A stretch of 64,000 nt of DNA from Streptomyces paradoxus (GTDB taxonomy: Bacteria > Actinomycetota > Actinomycetes > Streptomycetales > Streptomycetaceae): contig NZ_JACHGV010000013.1 of assembly GCF_014202475.1 (NCBI RefSeq), positions 1-64,000 on the forward strand. The letters are read 5' to 3'. Made by a program: the position numbers and the translations under genes. The notes under the pieces were generated by a model. The model did not search any database. It saw only the letters and a list, made by a program, of their open reading frames with translations, and had not been told where the DNA came from. Below are positions 56,696 to 64,000 of this stretch, piece after piece. Position 1 is the stretch's first letter; each line of letters opens with the position of its first letter.

Positions 56696-58176
56696 GCGCC
56701 GGTCGCGGCGAGCGCCTCGCCGACTGGTTCGACGGGCGGCTCGGCACCCGCACGCTGGGCAGGAAGTACCTGCGCAAGGTGTTCCCCGACCACTGGTCGT
56801 TCCTGCTGGGCGAGATCTGCCTGTACAGCTTCGTGGTGCTGGTCCTGACCGGCGTGTATCTGACGCTGTTCTTCCACCCGTCGATGAACGAGGTGACCTA
56901 CCAGGGGAGTTACGTCCCGCTGAACGGGGTGCGGATGTCCGAGGCGTACGCGTCCACGCTGGACATCAGCTTCGACGTGCGCGGCGGGCTGCTGATCCGG
57001 CAGCTGCACCACTGGGCGGCGCTGGTCTTCGTCGCCGGGATGCTGACGCACATGATGCGGCACTTCTTCACCGGCTCGTTCCGCAAACCGCGCGAGGTCA
57101 ACTGGCTGTTCGGCTGGCTGCTGCTCTTCCTCGGTCTCTTCGAGGGCCTGTTCGGCTACTCGCTGCCGGACGACCTGCTGTCGGGCACGGGCCTGAGGTT
57201 CGTGCACGGCGCGCTGCTGTCGGTGCCGATCGTGGGGACGTACCTGGCGATGTTCCTGTTCGGCGGCGAGTTCCCCGGCCATGACATCGTGGCCCGCTTC
57301 TACGCCCTGCACGTGCTGCTGATCCCCGGGGTCATGGCGGCGCTGATCGTGGTCCACCTGCTGCTGGTCGTGTACCACAAGCACACCCAGTTCGCCGGGC
57401 CCGGGCGCACCGAGCGCAATGTCGTGGGCTCACCGTTCATGCCGGTGTACCTGGCGAAGGCGGGCGGCTTCTTCTTCCTGGTGTTCGGGGTGCTCGCGCT
57501 GATGGCGGCGGTAACCACGATCAACCCGGTGTGGTCGTACGGGCCGTACCGCGCCGACCAGGTGTCCACGGGCGCCCAGCCCGACTGGTATCTCGGCTTC
57601 GCCGAGGGCCTGGTGCGGATCATGCCCGGCTGGGAGATCACGCTGTGGGGGCACACGCTGGTGCTGGGTGTGCTGATACCGATCGTGGTGTTCCCGCTGC
57701 TGCTGGTCTTCATCGGCGTGTACCCGTTCCTGGAGGCCCGGTTCACCGGCGACCGGCACGAGCACCATCTGCTGGACCGGCCGCGCAACCGTCCGGTCCG
57801 CACGGCGATCGGGGCGGCCTGGATCAGCCTCTACCTCGTGCTCCTGGCGGGCGGCGGCAACGACATCGTGGCGACCCGCCTGCACCTGTCGATCAACACG
57901 GTGACGTGGGCGGTGCGGATCGCCGTGTTCGTCGTCCCGGCGGCCGTCTTCACCGTCACCCGGCGCGTCTGCCTGGGGCTGCGGCTGAGCGACGAGGAGC
58001 TGGTGCGGCACGGCCGGGCGACCGGCGTGATCAAACGGCTGCCGCACGGCGAGTACGTCGAGGTGCACGAGCCGCTGGACCGGGCCCGGCTGCACACCCT
58101 GACCGCGCATGAACGGCCCGGGGAGCCCGTCGGGCACGATCCGCGCCGGGCCGTCGCCGGGCCGGGTCAGGAGTGA
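56692..58176 (+). CDS. qcrB: Cytochrome b subunit of a bc1-type complex (QcrB paralogue)
   Basis: A 494-residue membrane protein of the cytochrome b family, which oxidises menaquinol. Conserved His pairs for the two b haems lie in RQLHHWAALVFVAGMLTHMMRH and FYALHVLLIPGVMAALIVVH. GYSLPDDLLSG and NPVWSYGPY, corresponding to the quinone-site regions, are visible. Eight or more hydrophobic helices are seen. Unlike the main qcrCAB operon there is no Rieske or cytochrome c gene beside it. The GTG overlaps the sigma gene by 4 nt, so expression is probably coupled to the regulator. Its C terminus overlaps the convergent hydrolase by 10 nt. Confidence 0.9.
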   Translation: MSAGRGERLADWFDGRLGTRTLGRKYLRKVFPDHWSFLLGEICLYSFVVLVLTGVYLTLFFHPSMNEVTYQGSYVPLNGVRMSEAYASTLDISFDVRGGLLIRQLHHWAALVFVAGMLTHMMRHFFTGSFRKPREVNWLFGWLLLFLGLFEGLFGYSLPDDLLSGTGLRFVHGALLSVPIVGTYLAMFLFGGEFPGHDIVARFYALHVLLIPGVMAALIVVHLLLVVYHKHTQFAGPGRTERNVVGSPFMPVYLAKAGGFFFLVFGVLALMAAVTTINPVWSYGPYRADQVSTGAQPDWYLGFAEGLVRIMPGWEITLWGHTLVLGVLIPIVVFPLLLVFIGVYPFLEARFTGDRHEHHLLDRPRNRPVRTAIGAAWISLYLVLLAGGGNDIVATRLHLSINTVTWAVRIAVFVVPAAVFTVTRRVCLGLRLSDEELVRHGRATGVIKRLPHGEYVEVHEPLDRARLHTLTAHERPGEPVGHDPRRAVAGPGQE

Positions 58177-58958
58177 GCGCGGCAGAACTCCCGGACGGTC
58201 CGGTTGAACGGCTCCGGCGCCTCGATGTTGCTGAGGTGCCCGACGCCGGGGAGGACGATCAGCGTGGCCCGCGGGACCGCTTCGAGGAACTGGCGGGCGA
58301 CGGTCTCCACGGGTGAGCGCGCGTCGAGCTCCCCCCACAGCAGCAGCGTCGGCACCTCGATCTTCGGCAGCAGATCGCGCTGGTCGGCCTCGGCCATCAC
58401 GGTGAGCTGGGTCCGCACGCTCCGGGCCCGGGTGTCGGCCGACATCACCGACAGCAGGCGTACGGCTTCGGCGGACGGCTGCCCGGCGAAGAGGCCCGGC
58501 ATGGTCGGGGCGAACACCTCGGCCGGGACCGCGAGCATCCGTTCCGCGCCCTCGACCCGGGCCCGCACGTCCGCCGCGGGCAGCGAGCCCTTCCAGCCGG
58601 CGTAGGTGTCGGCGAGGAGCAGCGTCCGCACGAGCTCGGCGTGGTGCCGGTAGAGCTCCAGCACGACGGTCCCGCCCCAGGACAGGCCGAGGACATGGGC
58701 CGGGCCGAGGTCCACGTCCTCGATGACGGCCGCCAGGCAGCGGGCGTAGTCGGCCAGGGTGAAGGAGAGCGGTACGTCGGAGGAGCGGCCGGCTCCCGGT
58801 TCGTCCCAGGCGACGACGGTGAACTCGTCGGCCAGATCCCCGGCCTGGTCACGGAAGAGCCGGGCGTCCGTCGTGGCGCCGTGCGCGAGCACGAGGGGCG
58901 GGCCCTGGCCCACCCGGTCGTACGCGACCTCGATGCCGTCGACCCGCACCGCTGGCAT
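58167..58958 (-). CDS. Alpha/beta hydrolase
   Basis: A 263-residue serine hydrolase. The oxyanion-hole strand is LVLAHGATTD, the nucleophile Ser is in GLSWGGTVV near residue 94, Asp in LWGELDARSP near 210 and His in LPGVGHLSN near 238. Many relatives are esterases or 3-oxoadipate enol-lactonases. The substrate is not evident. It converges on the cytochrome b gene with a 10-nt overlap. Confidence 0.9.
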   Translation of the reverse strand: MPAVRVDGIEVAYDRVGQGPPLVLAHGATTDARLFRDQAGDLADEFTVVAWDEPGAGRSSDVPLSFTLADYARCLAAVIEDVDLGPAHVLGLSWGGTVVLELYRHHAELVRTLLLADTYAGWKGSLPAADVRARVEGAERMLAVPAEVFAPTMPGLFAGQPSAEAVRLLSVMSADTRARSVRTQLTVMAEADQRDLLPKIEVPTLLLWGELDARSPVETVARQFLEAVPRATLIVLPGVGHLSNIEAPEPFNRTVREFCRAHS

Positions 58959-59032
58959 GACACCAGGCTACGCGCGCGTGCCGGGGGCGTCCTGTCGGCG
59001 GACGCCTCCGGCACGCGGCGCGCTCCCCCCTC

Positions 59033-61276
59033 CTATCCCTGGTCCGCCACGAAGGAGGCCATGCGGGTCAGGGCGGCGTTCCAGTTGATCGTGTGCTCGT
59101 TGGTCGACCAGGACTGGATGTCGTCGATGTAGCAGAACTGGCCGACGCAGCCCTGGAGTTTGCTCTGTGCGTAGGGGTCCTGGATGCTCGAGTTCGGCCC
59201 GCCCGCGAGAGTGCCCTTCGGCGGGCTGGGCTGGGCGGGATCGAGCTGGCGGGCGTACCAGCGGCTGTGCTGGTTCTGCGCGCTGACCTCGCCGTAGCCG
59301 GTGACGTAGGAGATGTTCAGCGCGTTGCGGCCCAGGATGTAGTCCATGCTCTGCAGCGCGCCGTCCCGGTACTTCGAGGCGCCGGTGATGTCGTACGCGG
59401 CGGCGAGGACGACCGCGTTGTTGAGCACCTGGTGGCTGGAGCCCCAGTCGTAGGTGTTGCCGTCCGGCGCGTACGGCATGCCGTACGGGTGCGCCCTGAG
59501 GGTGGCCAGGTAGCGGTCGGCGCCCTTGACGACGGACTGGCGTACGGCGTCCCGGCCGGGGAGCCTGCTCGGCACCGTGGCGAGGTCGAGCCGGCCCGCG
59601 GCCCCGGTGCGGGCCCAGTCGAAGCCGATGGGCTTGAAGAGGTCGGCCGTGTGCACCGGGGACTTCAGGACGTACTCCTCGAACCGCTTCTCCCCGGTCG
59701 AGAGGTACAGCTCGGCGGCCGCCCAGTAGAAGTCGTCGGTGACGTCGCTGTCGGCGTAGGCGCCGCCGCCGATGCCGTCGCTCTCGGAGGCGAGGCGGCC
59801 GGGGTGGGCCAGCGCCGCCGCCCAGGCCTTGCGTGCGGCAGCCAGTGCCTTGGCTGCGAAGGGCTTGTCGTAGGAGCGGTACATCCGGGCGGCCTGCGCC
59901 GCCGTGGCGGCCAGGTTGAGGGTGGCGGCGGTGGAGGGCGGGTGCAGTTCACGCTTCTGCGGATCGTCGTGGGGCATCAGCGGCAGGCCGGTCCACTGCT
60001 CGTCGTGCATCTTGTGGTGGGCCATGCCGGCCAGCGGTTTGCCGTCGGGCACCTGCATCTTCAGCAGGAACTCCAGCTCCCAGCGGGCCTCGTCGAGGAT
60101 GTCCGGGACCTTGTTGCCGCTCTCCGGGATGGCGAGCGTGCCGTCCCCGAGCTTGTCCGCCCGCCCGGTGCGGGCGTGCCGGGCGCGTTCGTAGGTGCTC
60201 AGCAGCTCCCAGGTGGAGATGCCGCCGTTGACGACGTACTTGCCGTGATCGCCCGCGTCGTACCAGCCGCCGCTGGCGTCGAGGGTGTAGTCGCACACGC
60301 CGGGCTGGCAGGGCACCGAAGTGTCGCCCTTGTTGGGTGCCACGCCCACGTGACCGGCCGGGCGGCCGTAGCCGGGCCGCAGGTCGTCGCGTATCGCGAG
60401 GCCGCTGCGCTGCGTGTAGTAGTACTTCGCCGAGTCCAGCCGGAGCCGCTCGTAGGCCTTCGCGTCGATGTCGAAGGGGCGGCTGGTCTCGCCGTCGGCG
60501 ACGAGTGTGAAGCCCGCGCCCTTGGTGCGGAACGTGCCGAAGTCGATCGAGTGGACGTTCTGCCCGGAGGAGGCGTCGAGGCCGCGCGGCAGGGTCGTTC
60601 CCCGGGCGACCACCGTCCCGGCGGAGTTCTTGAGCTGCCAGGGCAGCTTCGCCGTGGCGTCGGTGACCAGGGTGGCGTTCTTCGGGCCGGCCGGCAGGTA
60701 GCCGACCTGGTTCACGCGGACCCGGGGCCCGGTGTCGGGCTCGTACGGCTCGGGGGTCACCCCGCCCAGCAGGGAGACGTCGTCCATGCAGAAGCGCCAG
60801 GCGTCCGCGCTGCCGCCGAGCTGGAAGCCGACCTGCCCCTGAGCGGTGTCGACGGGCGAGGTGAAAGTGTAGGAGTAGGTGTCGCCGGAGACGCTGAGCT
60901 GCGGTGTCACCTCGTGGTAGGTGTCGTACGGCGACACCGACAGGCCCACGATCGCCCGCACCACGTGCCCGGCGGGTGTCCCGGTCGCGCTGAACGAGAA
61001 GCGGTACGACTCCCCCTTCACGAGGGTGATGTCGTTCTGCCCGACGGCGGCGTCCCAGCGGTTGGTGGTGCCGCCCGGGACGTCGGCGCAGAGCCGGCCG
61101 TCGGACAGGCCCGCGGTGACGTTGCTGGTCGTCCACCAGGGGTCGGTGGTGGTGTCGAAGGTGCCGTTCCTGACCTGCTCGACCTCCTCGGCCCCGGCCG
61201 GCGCCGAGGGCAGCGCGGTGAGGGCGGTCGCCAGCAGGGCGGTCAGGGACAGCAGTGCGGTTCTGCGTCGTTTCAC
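59033..61276 (-). CDS. Secreted glycoside hydrolase family 9 cellulase with N-terminal carbohydrate-binding module
   Basis: A 747-residue exported cellulase. Signal peptide at 1-29. A CBM4/9-like beta-sandwich (35-175: VRNGTFDTTTDPWWTTSN) and a CelD_N Ig-like domain (188-275: RVRVNQVGYLP) precede the GH9 (alpha/alpha)6 barrel. The nucleophile region is GGWYDAGDHGKYVVNGG near 338. The acid/base Glu is in the final STNEHTINWNAALTRM. It hydrolyses beta-1,4-glucans outside the cell. The GTG at 61276 follows AGGAG. A perfect CebR operator lies 39 nt upstream, so cello-oligosaccharides should induce it. Confidence 0.93.
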   Translation of the reverse strand: MKRRRTALLSLTALLATALTALPSAPAGAEEVEQVRNGTFDTTTDPWWTTSNVTAGLSDGRLCADVPGGTTNRWDAAVGQNDITLVKGESYRFSFSATGTPAGHVVRAIVGLSVSPYDTYHEVTPQLSVSGDTYSYTFTSPVDTAQGQVGFQLGGSADAWRFCMDDVSLLGGVTPEPYEPDTGPRVRVNQVGYLPAGPKNATLVTDATAKLPWQLKNSAGTVVARGTTLPRGLDASSGQNVHSIDFGTFRTKGAGFTLVADGETSRPFDIDAKAYERLRLDSAKYYYTQRSGLAIRDDLRPGYGRPAGHVGVAPNKGDTSVPCQPGVCDYTLDASGGWYDAGDHGKYVVNGGISTWELLSTYERARHARTGRADKLGDGTLAIPESGNKVPDILDEARWELEFLLKMQVPDGKPLAGMAHHKMHDEQWTGLPLMPHDDPQKRELHPPSTAATLNLAATAAQAARMYRSYDKPFAAKALAAARKAWAAALAHPGRLASESDGIGGGAYADSDVTDDFYWAAAELYLSTGEKRFEEYVLKSPVHTADLFKPIGFDWARTGAAGRLDLATVPSRLPGRDAVRQSVVKGADRYLATLRAHPYGMPYAPDGNTYDWGSSHQVLNNAVVLAAAYDITGASKYRDGALQSMDYILGRNALNISYVTGYGEVSAQNQHSRWYARQLDPAQPSPPKGTLAGGPNSSIQDPYAQSKLQGCVGQFCYIDDIQSWSTNEHTINWNAALTRMASFVADQG

Positions 61277-61314
61277 GTCTGGGCTCCTCTGGGAGGTGCG
61301 GGTGGCGCTCGGCG

Positions 61315-61328
61315 TGGGAGCGCTCCCA
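61315..61328. promoter_or_regulatory. CebR operator
   Basis: TGGGAGCGCTCCCA is a perfect 14-nt palindrome identical to the established CebR consensus of Streptomyces, through which cellulase and cellobiose-uptake genes are repressed. It sits 39 nt ahead of the GH9 start. Confidence 0.93.
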
Positions 61329-61374
61329 GATGCGGACGCAGGCCATGGTTGTGGCTGATGTGACGCGCCGTCAA

Positions 61375-61415
61375 CGGTCCGGACGGGACTGGCTGTTCAC
61401 GGCCCGTCCGGACCG
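61375..61415 (-). terminator. Terminator after the GH2 gene
   Basis: CGGTCCGGACGGG pairs with CCCGTCCGGACCG over 13 bp around a 15-nt loop, 7 nt after the GH2 stop. It separates GH2 transcription from the CebR-controlled cellulase promoter. Confidence 0.8.
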
Positions 61416-61422
61416 GTGCGGC

Positions 61423-64000
61423 CTAGTGGGTGTCCAGCCGGCTGACGCGCATCGCGCCGCGCGCCTCGCCGGGGTGGCGGCTCGTCAGGGTGAGCCGGAT
61501 CCGGGAGCCGCGGACGGGCTTGAAGGTGATCGCGGTGGGAGCGTCGGAGGCGGTGGCCCAGCCGATCCCGGTGTCCCGCACGACCTGCCACCCGCGGCCG
61601 TCCCAGACCGCCACCTCGATGGCCGCGGGCAGGCTGTGCGCGGCGTCCACCGTGAAGAAGACGTCCACCCGGTCGAAGGCGCGGGTGCGCCCGTGGTCGA
61701 CCGAGACCCAGTCCTCGACCCGCGCCCCGTCGAAGGCCGGCAGCAAGGGCGTGGCCTGCTTGAAGAAGCCGTTGGACCAGCCGGTGGCCGGATCGCCGTC
61801 GAGCATGGCGACGGGCAGGGTGTCCGGGCGGCCGGAGTAACTGGCGTCCGCGTGCGGGTAGTTCAGGGGAGCCGGATGCTCCGGCCGGAAGGCGGGCGGG
61901 GCCGTATCGGCCCGGTCCTCGGCCGGGGTGGCGCGTACGGTCACCGTGCCGGTGCGCAGCCCCTCGGCGCGGGCGGTCACCTTCACCGCGCCGGCCTTCG
62001 TGCCGGACCGGACGATGGCCAGGGCCTTGCCGTGGAAGGCGGTCCGGGTGCTCGCCTGGTAGCGCTCGGCGCTCTCCTGGCGGCCGTTGTCGAGCCCGGC
62101 GAGGGAGCCGCCCGCCACCTGGAAGGAGAGCAGGTGCTCCGCGTCGGGCACCACCACACCGCGCCGGTCGACGACCTCGGCCGTCACGAAGACCAGGGAA
62201 CGGCCGTCCGCGGCGAGGGACGCGCGGTCCGCGGTGAGGCGTATCGCGTGCGGCGCTCCCGCGGTGCGCAGCACGTCGGTGGCCACCACCTTTCCGCCCT
62301 GCCGTGCCACGGCCTTCAGCTCGCCCGGCTCGAAGGGCACCCGCCAGGTGAGGTGGAGCTTGCCGGCGCTGCCGTTCGGGCTGGTGTAGCTGCCGGGGTA
62401 GGGGCCGTCGGTGAAGGTCTTGTCGTCGCCGGTCACCTCGGTCGTCTCCAGGTACGTGCGGCCGTCGACGGTCTTCTTGGTGTCGAACCGCCGTACCCCG
62501 AGGGACTTTCCGTTGAGGTACAGCTCGACGGTCTCGGCGTTCGCGTACGCCCAGACCTCGACCGTGTCGCCCTTGGCGTGGTTCCAGGTCATGGGCAGCA
62601 GGTGGACCATCGGCTCGCTGACCCACTGGCTCCGGAACAGGTGGTACATGTCCTTCGGGAAGCCCGCAGTGTCGACCGCGCCGAAGAAGGACGCCTTGAC
62701 CGGGAAGACGTCGTAGGGCGTGGGTTCGCCGATGTAGTCGATGCCCGACCAGAGGAACTGCCCGGCGAACCACTTGCGGTCCCGGTCCTTCTTGTGGCCG
62801 TACTCGCCGCTCATCGTCCAGGAGGCGAGGTTGTTGTCGTAGGAGGAGGTCGCGCGCCGGCCCGGGGTGTGGTTCTCGCCGGTGTTGAGGCGCTCTGGTT
62901 CCTGGTAGGCGCCGCGGGTGGAGGTCTCCGAGGAGGACTCGGACTCGAAGAGGAACAGGTGCGGGTAGGCCGCGTGCAGCTGGTCCACCGACTTGGCGGT
63001 GTTGTAGTTGAGGCCCAGGCCGTCCAGCTTGGCCAGCATGAGGTCGGCCGCGGAGCCCTTGGCCGGCAGGCGGCGGTACTTGTCGGAGCCGATGACCAGC
63101 GGGCGGGTGTCGTCGGCGGCCCTGATCGCCCCGATGATCCGGTCGGCCATGGCCAGGCCTGCGGTGGAGGTGGAGTCGGGGACCTCGTTGCCGATGGACC
63201 AGCTCAGCACCGCGGGTGAGTTGCGGGCCGCCAGCACCATCTCGGTGACGTCCTTCTCGCACCACTCGTCGAAGAAGCGGCCGTAGTCGTACCGGTTCTT
63301 GCCGGTGCGCCAGCAGTCGAACGCCTCCACCAGCATGACGATGCCCAGCTCCTCGCAGACCTGGATCACCTCGGGCGCGGGCGGGTTGTGGGAGGTGCGC
63401 AGGGCGTTGACGCCCATGGACCGCATGATCTCCAGCTGCCGGCGGACGGCGTCGATGCTGACGGCGGCGCCGAGTGCGCCCAGGTCGTGATGGAGGTCGA
63501 CGCCCTTGATCTTGTGGTGGATGCCGTTGAGGAAGAAGCCCTCGTCCGGGTCGAAGCGGAAGGTGCGCAGGCCGAAGACCGTGCGGTAGGTGTCGGTGGT
63601 TCTGCCGCCGACGCGCAGTTCGGTGTGCAGGGTGTAGCGGTGCGGGGTCGCGAAGTCCCACAGCTCGGGGTGCCGGACGGTGAGTTCCTGGGTCTCGGTC
63701 CGCTCACCGGTGACGGCCGCGGCGGAGGAGGTACGGGCGACCGTCCGGCCCCTGCGGTCGACGATCCGGGAGACGACCTCGACGTCCGCGTCCGCCCCCG
63801 AGGCGTTGACGACGGAGGTGGCGACCCGTACGACGGCTCGCTCGGCGGAGATGGCGGGCGTGGTGACGCGGGTGCCCCAGCGGGCGACGTGCACCGGCTC
63901 GGTGATCACCAGGCGGGCCTCGCGGTAGATGCCGCTGCCCGAGTACCAGCGGCTGCTGGGGAGCCGGTTCCGGACCTGGACGGCGATCACGTTCTCGGTG
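61423..64000 (-). CDS. Glycoside hydrolase family 2 protein (beta-galactosidase-like), N terminus outside window
   Basis: At least 858 residues; the frame is open to the right edge of the window, so the start and signal sequence lie beyond. The sandwich and Ig-like domains are followed by the TIM barrel (about 150-430 of the visible part). It carries the acid/base Glu in SWSIGNEVPDS and GVNALRTSHNPPA. The nucleophile is probably a Glu in LFLFESESSSETSTRG. DUF4982- and Ig-like domains follow, and the C terminus is a discoidin-like module (DWVSVDHGRTRAFDRVDVFFTV). It removes beta-linked sugars from polysaccharides. Substrate could be galactan, mannan or glucuronide. Confidence 0.87.
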   Translation of the reverse strand, partial: TENVIAVQVRNRLPSSRWYSGSGIYREARLVITEPVHVARWGTRVTTPAISAERAVVRVATSVVNASGADADVEVVSRIVDRRGRTVARTSSAAAVTGERTETQELTVRHPELWDFATPHRYTLHTELRVGGRTTDTYRTVFGLRTFRFDPDEGFFLNGIHHKIKGVDLHHDLGALGAAVSIDAVRRQLEIMRSMGVNALRTSHNPPAPEVIQVCEELGIVMLVEAFDCWRTGKNRYDYGRFFDEWCEKDVTEMVLAARNSPAVLSWSIGNEVPDSTSTAGLAMADRIIGAIRAADDTRPLVIGSDKYRRLPAKGSAADLMLAKLDGLGLNYNTAKSVDQLHAAYPHLFLFESESSSETSTRGAYQEPERLNTGENHTPGRRATSSYDNNLASWTMSGEYGHKKDRDRKWFAGQFLWSGIDYIGEPTPYDVFPVKASFFGAVDTAGFPKDMYHLFRSQWVSEPMVHLLPMTWNHAKGDTVEVWAYANAETVELYLNGKSLGVRRFDTKKTVDGRTYLETTEVTGDDKTFTDGPYPGSYTSPNGSAGKLHLTWRVPFEPGELKAVARQGGKVVATDVLRTAGAPHAIRLTADRASLAADGRSLVFVTAEVVDRRGVVVPDAEHLLSFQVAGGSLAGLDNGRQESAERYQASTRTAFHGKALAIVRSGTKAGAVKVTARAEGLRTGTVTVRATPAEDRADTAPPAFRPEHPAPLNYPHADASYSGRPDTLPVAMLDGDPATGWSNGFFKQATPLLPAFDGARVEDWVSVDHGRTRAFDRVDVFFTVDAAHSLPAAIEVAVWDGRGWQVVRDTGIGWATASDAPTAITFKPVRGSRIRLTLTSRHPGEARGAMRVSRLDTH

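Noticed and set aside
1..64000. tRNA, rRNA, insertion sequences, integrase or attachment sites
   Set aside because: None recognised by eye; a tRNA or covariance-model search was not possible, so small RNA genes could be missed.

Overview
The window is very GC-rich actinobacterial DNA, almost certainly from a Streptomyces. The evidence is frequent GTG and TTG starts, rare TTA codons confined to a few genes, a ram/amf-type class III lanthipeptide cluster, a Streptomyces subtilisin inhibitor, a perfect CebR-type operator and a dense set of TetR, SpoIIE-phosphatase and ECF regulators. It looks like chromosomal-arm (accessory) sequence rather than core genome: no rRNA, tRNA, CRISPR or insertion sequence was recognised, but two decayed gene remnants are present.

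Layout. 1-1031: end of a cytochrome c oxidase subunit I gene and a small membrane partner. 1124-4705: two TetR genes with visible operators, next to a DUF2867 gene and a secreted beta-propeller gene. 4698-8616: secreted GH5 glycosidase and an OtrA-type ribosomal protection protein. 8810-16381: XdhC-like protein, small monooxygenase, two MDR oxidoreductases, a CMD/AhpD-like protein with a TTA codon, a secreted beta-helix protein, a TetR, a methyltransferase remnant and a phosphoesterase. 16669-23059: complete dTDP-L-rhamnose set (rmlC on +, rmlABD on -) with a family 2 glycosyltransferase and a methyltransferase. 23164-28304: CBS protein, LysR/DJ-1 pair and a large SpoIIE-type phosphatase.

28491-35717 is a SapB/AmfS-like class III lanthipeptide cluster: LanKC, a 38-aa precursor with two S-x2-S-x3-C ring motifs, two half-ABC exporters and a response regulator carrying two TTA codons. 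A second SpoIIE phosphatase (36041-38188) follows. 38296-46622 is a second peptide-export locus. It comprises a secreted S1 protease with an acidic Gly/Ala/Glu tail, a 71-aa precursor with a double-glycine leader and a cysteine-free internally repeated core, a HlyD-like adaptor, a C39-peptidase ABC transporter and an NHLP-type ABC transporter. No modification enzyme is visible. It ends at a strong terminator that abuts the last 46 codons of a lost MFS efflux gene.

46947-64000 holds a Ppx/GppA-like gene, a trio of diiron-type enzyme, methyltransferase and CDGSH protein, the protease inhibitor, an FMN hydroxyacid oxidase, a sigma-like/zinc-finger/lectin membrane protein, a Fic-type toxin-antitoxin pair, an ECF41-like sigma factor coupled to a cytochrome b paralogue, a hydrolase, and a GH2-GH9 polysaccharide-degradation pair with a CebR operator before the cellulase. 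All function calls come from reading the translated sequence; no database search was run.
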